A DNA stretch of 9,779 bases from an uncultured Verrucomicrobiota bacterium (lineage in GTDB: Bacteria; Verrucomicrobiota; Kiritimatiellia; RFP12; UBA1067), in contig CAMZET010000040.1 of assembly GCA_947305825.1 (NCBI GenBank), positions 1-9,779 on the forward strand, given 5' to 3'. A program made the translations under genes and the position numbers. This document shows, one piece after another, positions 6,844 to 9,779 of this stretch. The first letter of the stretch is position 1. Each line of letters begins with the position of its first letter. The notes beneath the pieces were generated by a model, which saw only the letters and a program-made list of their open reading frames with translations, was not told where the DNA came from and did not search any database.

Positions 6844-6918
6844 AGCGGAAGCGGCATAGCCATAAAACCAATCTAAACAAAACCCTAGTAAAACAAACCC
6901 TAGAAAGGAAGAAAGAAG
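6844..6918 (+). promoter_or_regulatory. A-rich leader of subunit K with a direct repeat and ribosome site
   Basis: This 75-nt gap is strikingly A-rich in a GC-rich region. It contains an imperfect direct repeat: AAACAAAACCCTAG at 6875-6888 and AAACAAACCCTAG at 6891-6903, differing by one A. A ribosome binding site, AAAGGAAG (6904-6911), and a purine-only run lead into the ATG at 6919. No TATAAT-like box is seen, so it is more likely an unstructured translation enhancer than a promoter. This would suit K, which is needed in many copies per enzyme; E. coli atpE (subunit c) has an A-rich enhancer in the equivalent place. Confidence 0.55.
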
Positions 6919-7377
6919 ATGAGTGATGCAGCGATGATAGTGGCCGGCGCGATAGCGTGCCTTGGGCTTGCGGGCGCGGGGAGCGCGTTCGGCACGGGCT
7001 TTGCGGCTTCGGCGGCGGTCGGGGCGTGGAAGAAGTGCTACGCGGCGGGCAAGCCGGCGCCGTTCCTGCTGCTCTCGTTCGTGGGCGCGCCGATTACGCA
7101 GACGCTCTACGGGATGATTCTGATGTTCATCATGCTGGGCAAGGTAGGGAAGGTGGCGGCCGGTTCGGGCACGCCCGTCTTGATAGCCGGCATATTCGCG
7201 GGCCTCGCGATTGGGCTTTCGGCGCTCTTCCAGGGTCGCGCCGGCGCCGCCGCCTGCGACGCGCAGGCCGAAACGAACCAGGGCTTCACCAACTACCTCG
7301 CAGCCCTCGGCATCGTCGAGACCGTCGCCATCTTCGCCATGGTCTTCGCGTTGATTGCCCTCGGCTCCATCAACTAG
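6919..7377 (+). CDS. atpK: V-type ATPase/synthase subunit K (rotor ring proteolipid), probably Na+-binding
   Basis: The 152-residue product has four membrane helices arranged as two c-type hairpins (about 5-35, 47-74, 83-106, 122-150) and forms the rotating membrane ring. The first hairpin has GAPITQTLYG (56-65) with no carboxylate; the second has GIVETVAIF with E134, so one ion-binding acid serves each double hairpin, as in V-type K subunits. The Na+ ligands known from Enterococcus hirae NtpK (T64, Q65, Q110, E139) correspond to T60, Q61, Q105 and E134 here, which suggests Na+ coupling. The length agrees with NtpK-type proteins. A strong ribosome site (AAAGGAAG) sets the start, and the gene ends with two stop codons in a row (tagtag). 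It closes the D-I-K series; the membrane protein gene follows 18 nt later. Confidence 0.95.
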   Translation: MSDAAMIVAGAIACLGLAGAGSAFGTGFAASAAVGAWKKCYAAGKPAPFLLLSFVGAPITQTLYGMILMFIMLGKVGKVAAGSGTPVLIAGIFAGLAIGLSALFQGRAGAAACDAQAETNQGFTNYLAALGIVETVAIFAMVFALIALGSIN

Positions 7378-7395
7378 TAGCCGCCCGCTACGGAA

Positions 7396-9069
7396 ATGCC
7401 AAAGCCCAGGCTCCCCGTCACGCCGCGCATCGCGTGGTTCCTGGCGTTTAGCGCCGTTTTCGCGTCGCTCGCCGCCTATGTGTTCTGGGGCGCCTGGTCT
7501 CCTGGCGTCACCCCTGTGATGCCAGATTGCCTCACGGTCCACCCCGTGGGGTATTTTGCCGCTCTTTCGCAGTATTTCTCGGACGCCTGCCTCAAGAACT
7601 GGCAGTTCATACCAGACGATTTGCTGCTGTTCTTCGGCACGCCGTATTTCCGCCAGGAGTTCCAGTTCGCGTTTGCCGCGTATTTCGCGGCGCTCGGTCT
7701 CGTTTACTATTGCCGCGGGCGCGGCCTCTGTCGCCAGGCGTCATACTCGGCGGCGATTCTGCTGGCGTTCTCCGGCTACTGGTTCTCGCTGTATTCGGCG
7801 GGGCATCTTGGCTGGTTCCGCCTCATGACGTATTGCGTGTTCGCGTTCGGGCTCGCCGACCGCGCGGTGCGCAAGGGGAAAGCCAAGAACGCGCTGCTGC
7901 TCGGCGCTGTCTTGGCGTGGGGTTGCCGCCACCAGCAGGATTTGTGGATGATATTCGCGATTTTCGCCGGCGCCTATTTCCTGTGGTGCTGCGTTCGCGA
8001 GAGGAAACTGCCGTGGAAAACGCTCGCGCTCGCGGCGCTCGCGTTCGCGGCAATCGGCGCGGCGAACGTCAGGACGGCATTCACGGATGCGCTCGCGTCT
8101 CGCGAAAAGCAGCTGGAGGAGTCGAAGGGGACTGGGCTTTCCGGCGGCGAGGGCAAAAGCGACGAAGAGGCGAAGTGGATTTTCGTCACGAACTGGTCGA
8201 TGCCGCCGGAAGACACGCTCGAATTCTTCATTCCGCGCATCCACGGCGACACGAGCTGCCCGCTGACGCTATCGATAGGCACGCGGCGCAAGAGCGGCGT
8301 CACTCCGTATACGGGGCGTCTTGGACGCCCGATTGACGCTCCAAGCGGCAACTACCGCCAGCACTCGCTCTATGTCGGGTTCGTTACGTGCGCCCTCGCT
8401 CTCGCCGCGCTAGTCATGTTCTTCCTGTCCGTAGCCGCGAAGAAGAAGTGCGGCGACTTCGCCGACGGAAAAGATTTCTCCCGCGTCTATGCCGACTTGC
8501 CGTTCTTCGCGTGCGCGGTGCTTGTCTTCTGGCTCTTGTCGCTTGGTCGCTTCTGCGAGCCGGTCTACAGGATTGTGTTCCATGTTCCGTTTCTCGACTC
8601 GCTCCGCGCACCGGTGAAATGGCATCACGCGACGGAATTCGCAATCGTCGTTTTGGCGGCATACGGCATCGATTTGCTGCTCGCCCGTTTCGCGGCGCGG
8701 ATGCGCTTCGCAAGAAGCGCCTTGCTCGCCGTCGTTCTCGTCGGCGCGTGCGACCTCGCCCGCGTAAACCATCTCTATCTCGCGCCCGTCGACCTCACTG
8801 AAGTCAAGCGCCGCAACTCCGAGATGCAGCTGACCATCCTGCCGCGCCAGCAATTCTCCACGCCGCAAGGCGCGGCGATGCTGCGCTCCAAGACGCTAAT
8901 ACCTCTCGCCACCTTCCCCGGCCGCGACGACATGGTCGTCGCGGAATACCTGACGCCACGCAGGCCGCCGGCCCCAGTGCCCACGCCTCCGGCGCCGGTC
9001 TGCGCTCTCGGTCTCCTCTCGCTCCTCGGTACAATCGCCGTGGGAGCCTACGCCATCAAAAAAGCATGA
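7396..9069 (+). CDS. Multi-pass membrane protein, YfhO/GT-C-like
   Basis: The 557-residue protein has about ten to twelve membrane helices (clear ones near 12-31, 115-135, 185-200, 207-224, 325-346, 368-385, 412-430, 440-455, 533-553) and a hydrophilic loop at about 226-322. That loop includes SMPPEDTLEFFIPRIHG (268-284) and PYTGRLGRP followed by NYRQHSLYVGF (319-329). The order 'pP-x-E-x-L-x-x-F-x-P-x-x-x-G', then a tyrosine-rich segment leading into a helix, recalls YfhO-like membrane proteins and more distantly GT-C glycosyltransferases, so a role in surface glycan assembly is possible. No clear catalytic acid motif is visible in the first loop, and the activity is not established. A Pro-rich linker (PRRPPAPVPTPPAPV, 521-535) precedes the last helix. 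The start is supported only by a weak, too-close ribosome site (cgga, 7391-7394), so translation may depend on the preceding K gene. Its stop overlaps the next start by 4 nt. Confidence 0.7.
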   Translation: MPKPRLPVTPRIAWFLAFSAVFASLAAYVFWGAWSPGVTPVMPDCLTVHPVGYFAALSQYFSDACLKNWQFIPDDLLLFFGTPYFRQEFQFAFAAYFAALGLVYYCRGRGLCRQASYSAAILLAFSGYWFSLYSAGHLGWFRLMTYCVFAFGLADRAVRKGKAKNALLLGAVLAWGCRHQQDLWMIFAIFAGAYFLWCCVRERKLPWKTLALAALAFAAIGAANVRTAFTDALASREKQLEESKGTGLSGGEGKSDEEAKWIFVTNWSMPPEDTLEFFIPRIHGDTSCPLTLSIGTRRKSGVTPYTGRLGRPIDAPSGNYRQHSLYVGFVTCALALAALVMFFLSVAAKKKCGDFADGKDFSRVYADLPFFACAVLVFWLLSLGRFCEPVYRIVFHVPFLDSLRAPVKWHHATEFAIVVLAAYGIDLLLARFAARMRFARSALLAVVLVGACDLARVNHLYLAPVDLTEVKRRNSEMQLTILPRQQFSTPQGAAMLRSKTLIPLATFPGRDDMVVAEYLTPRRPPAPVPTPPAPVCALGLLSLLGTIAVGAYAIKKA

Positions 9070-9461
9070 ACAAGTTCCTGGAATCAATCGCAGACGTCCT
9101 GGAAGAACCCGGCGCCAGCCTCGACACGCGCTTCCGCGAAACGCCGCAATGGTGCTCGCTCGTCGCGTTCGGCCTTCTCGTCGCCATGGAAAACGATTGG
9201 CGAGCCCCGCTCTCCGTCGACGAACTCGCCAAGATGCATACGATACGCGACCTCTACCGAGCCGCTTTCACCGCATTCGCCGCCCGCGTCATGGGCGTGG
9301 CGAATGAAACCGCCGCATCCGCAACTCGCGGCTCCATCCCGCAATGGGACTCCGTGAACCATCTGCGCCTCGTGATGGAGGCCGAAGAACTCTTCGGCGT
9401 CTCTTTCCCTCTGGAAAAGATTCCGAACCTCAATTCGGTCGAAGACTTCGTCCGCGCCTGA
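9066..9461 (+). CDS. Tandem di-domain acyl-carrier-protein-like protein
   Basis: The 131-residue protein appears to consist of two acyl-carrier-protein-like units. Unit 1 (about 1-66) has TPQWCSLVAFGLLVAMEN and DELAKMHTIRDLYRA; at the phosphopantetheine site it reads W29-C30-S31-L32, so the serine is kept but the usual aspartate before it is cysteine. Unit 2 (about 67-131) has IPQWDSVNHLRLVMEAEELF (91-110) with an intact D95-S96-V97 and the closing NLNSVEDFV. Carrier proteins carry acyl groups on a phosphopantetheine arm attached to that serine. Both units are short compared with a free carrier protein of about 75-80 residues. The ATG lies within the end of the membrane protein gene (ATGA overlap) with no ribosome site of its own, so the two are translationally coupled and probably cooperate. 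The substrate is unknown. The second unit is recognised more securely than the first. Confidence 0.75.
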   Translation: MNKFLESIADVLEEPGASLDTRFRETPQWCSLVAFGLLVAMENDWRAPLSVDELAKMHTIRDLYRAAFTAFAARVMGVANETAASATRGSIPQWDSVNHLRLVMEAEELFGVSFPLEKIPNLNSVEDFVRA

Positions 9462-9477
9462 AAACCGAGGTGCGGCT

Positions 9478-9505
9478 CGCGTCGCGACGACGCCGCGACG
9501 CGTTT
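9478..9505. terminator. GC-rich hairpin terminator between convergent genes
   Basis: CGCGTCGCG (9478-9486) pairs perfectly with CGCGACGCG (9494-9502) around a 7-nt loop. It begins 16 nt after the stop of the carrier-protein gene and is followed by ttt (9503-9505), a short T run. On the - strand it directly follows the prfB stop codon, and a tttt run appears about 12 nt further on. It can therefore serve both convergent units, though the T tracts are short for an intrinsic terminator. Confidence 0.6.
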
Positions 9506-9779
9506 ACGACGACGCCGCTTTCATCTGCAGCCACGCTTCGATGAACGGCTGTATGTTGCCGTCCATCACGCCGTTCACGTCCGACGTCTCGCAATCCGTG
9601 CGCAAATCCTTGACCATCGTGTACGGACAGAACACGTACGAGCGAATCTGGCTTCCCCAGCCGTTCTCTGACTTCGCGCCGTAGAAGCGGTCCATCTCGG
9701 CTTTCTTCTGGTCTTCGTAGTATTCGTAAAGCTGAGCGCGCAGCATGTTCATGGCTTTTTCCTTGTTCATGTGCTGCGA
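9504..9779 (-). CDS. prfB: Peptide chain release factor 2, C-terminal part (cut by the right edge)
   Basis: The 91 visible residues are the C-terminal end of release factor 2, which recognises UGA and UAA stop codons and triggers peptide release on the ribosome. The reading frame stays open to the edge ([19 protein letters not shown]), so the first internal ATG at 9770 is not the start; the true start is beyond the window. [21 protein letters not shown] and [14 protein letters not shown] match the RF2 signature 'IRSYV..PY.MVKD.RT ... dG.i.pFI.a.L' and distinguish it from RF1, which has a different sequence here (TYNFPQ.R.TDHR). The GGQ and stop-codon reading motifs, and any programmed frameshift site, lie outside the window. 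It is convergent with the carrier-protein gene, with the stop (TAA, 9504-9506) next to the shared hairpin. Confidence 0.95.
   Translation of the reverse strand, partial: SQHMNKEKAMNMLRAQLYEYYEDQKKAEMDRFYGAKSENGWGSQIRSYVFCPYTMVKDLRTDCETSDVNGVMDGNIQPFIEAWLQMKAASS

Noticed and set aside
6844..6918. Separate promoter for subunit K
   Set aside because: The gap is A-rich but lacks a TATAAT-like or extended -10 box like the two clear promoters in the window.
5667..6926. 419-codon frame on the + strand over subunit I
   Set aside because: It overlaps the well-conserved membrane part of subunit I, and its translation is a low-complexity Arg/Gly-rich shadow.
9504..9770. Small complete 88-residue gene starting at the ATG at 9770
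   Set aside because: The frame continues without a stop to the window edge and matches the C-terminal end of RF2, so it is a truncated prfB and the ATG is internal.

Overview
The window is a GC-rich piece of a bacterial chromosome. The best guess for the host is a member of the PVC group, such as Kiritimatiellota, Lentisphaerota or a relative. The reasoning: a V-type ATPase with the subunit order D-I-K is typical of Chlamydiae and their relatives and of spirochaetes, and a type III secretion chaperone/substrate-like pair sits next to it. The phylum is inferred; there is no rRNA or other firm marker here.

Layout, left to right. (1) Positions 1-187 hold a 22-bp tandem repeat cut by the window edge and an extended -10 promoter. 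(2) 188-4424 is a two-gene unit on the + strand: a CesT/Tir-type secretion chaperone followed 34 nt later by a 1228-residue protein. That protein has a DUF3626-like domain in its first half and an HD/SidE-phosphodiesterase-like domain near its C-terminus. I read it as a probable type III secreted effector with its dedicated chaperone. (3) 4425-4555 is a short intergenic stretch with inverted repeats and a second promoter. Its extended -10 is identical over 13 bp to the first one and lies so close to the next start codon that the mRNA should be leaderless or nearly so. (4) 4556-7377 encodes V-type ATPase subunits D, I and K. D and I overlap by 4 nt, and K has an A-rich leader of its own and carries the residues that bind Na+ in Enterococcus NtpK. 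(5) 7396-9461 holds a multi-pass membrane protein (YfhO/GT-C-like) whose stop overlaps the start of a small protein made of two acyl-carrier-protein-like domains. (6) A GC-rich hairpin at 9478-9502 separates this unit from the convergent 3' end of prfB (release factor 2) on the - strand, which runs off the right edge.

The housekeeping genes (V-ATPase, prfB) suggest a core chromosomal site; the chaperone/effector pair looks like accessory cargo beside it. The most interesting object is the 1228-residue protein. It joins a DUF3626 module, whose conserved residues faintly recall an ADP-ribosyltransferase layout, to a module resembling the phosphodiesterase of Legionella SidE enzymes. That makes it a candidate host-modifying enzyme outside the known SidE lineage. 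The ADP-ribosyltransferase part of the idea is speculative.
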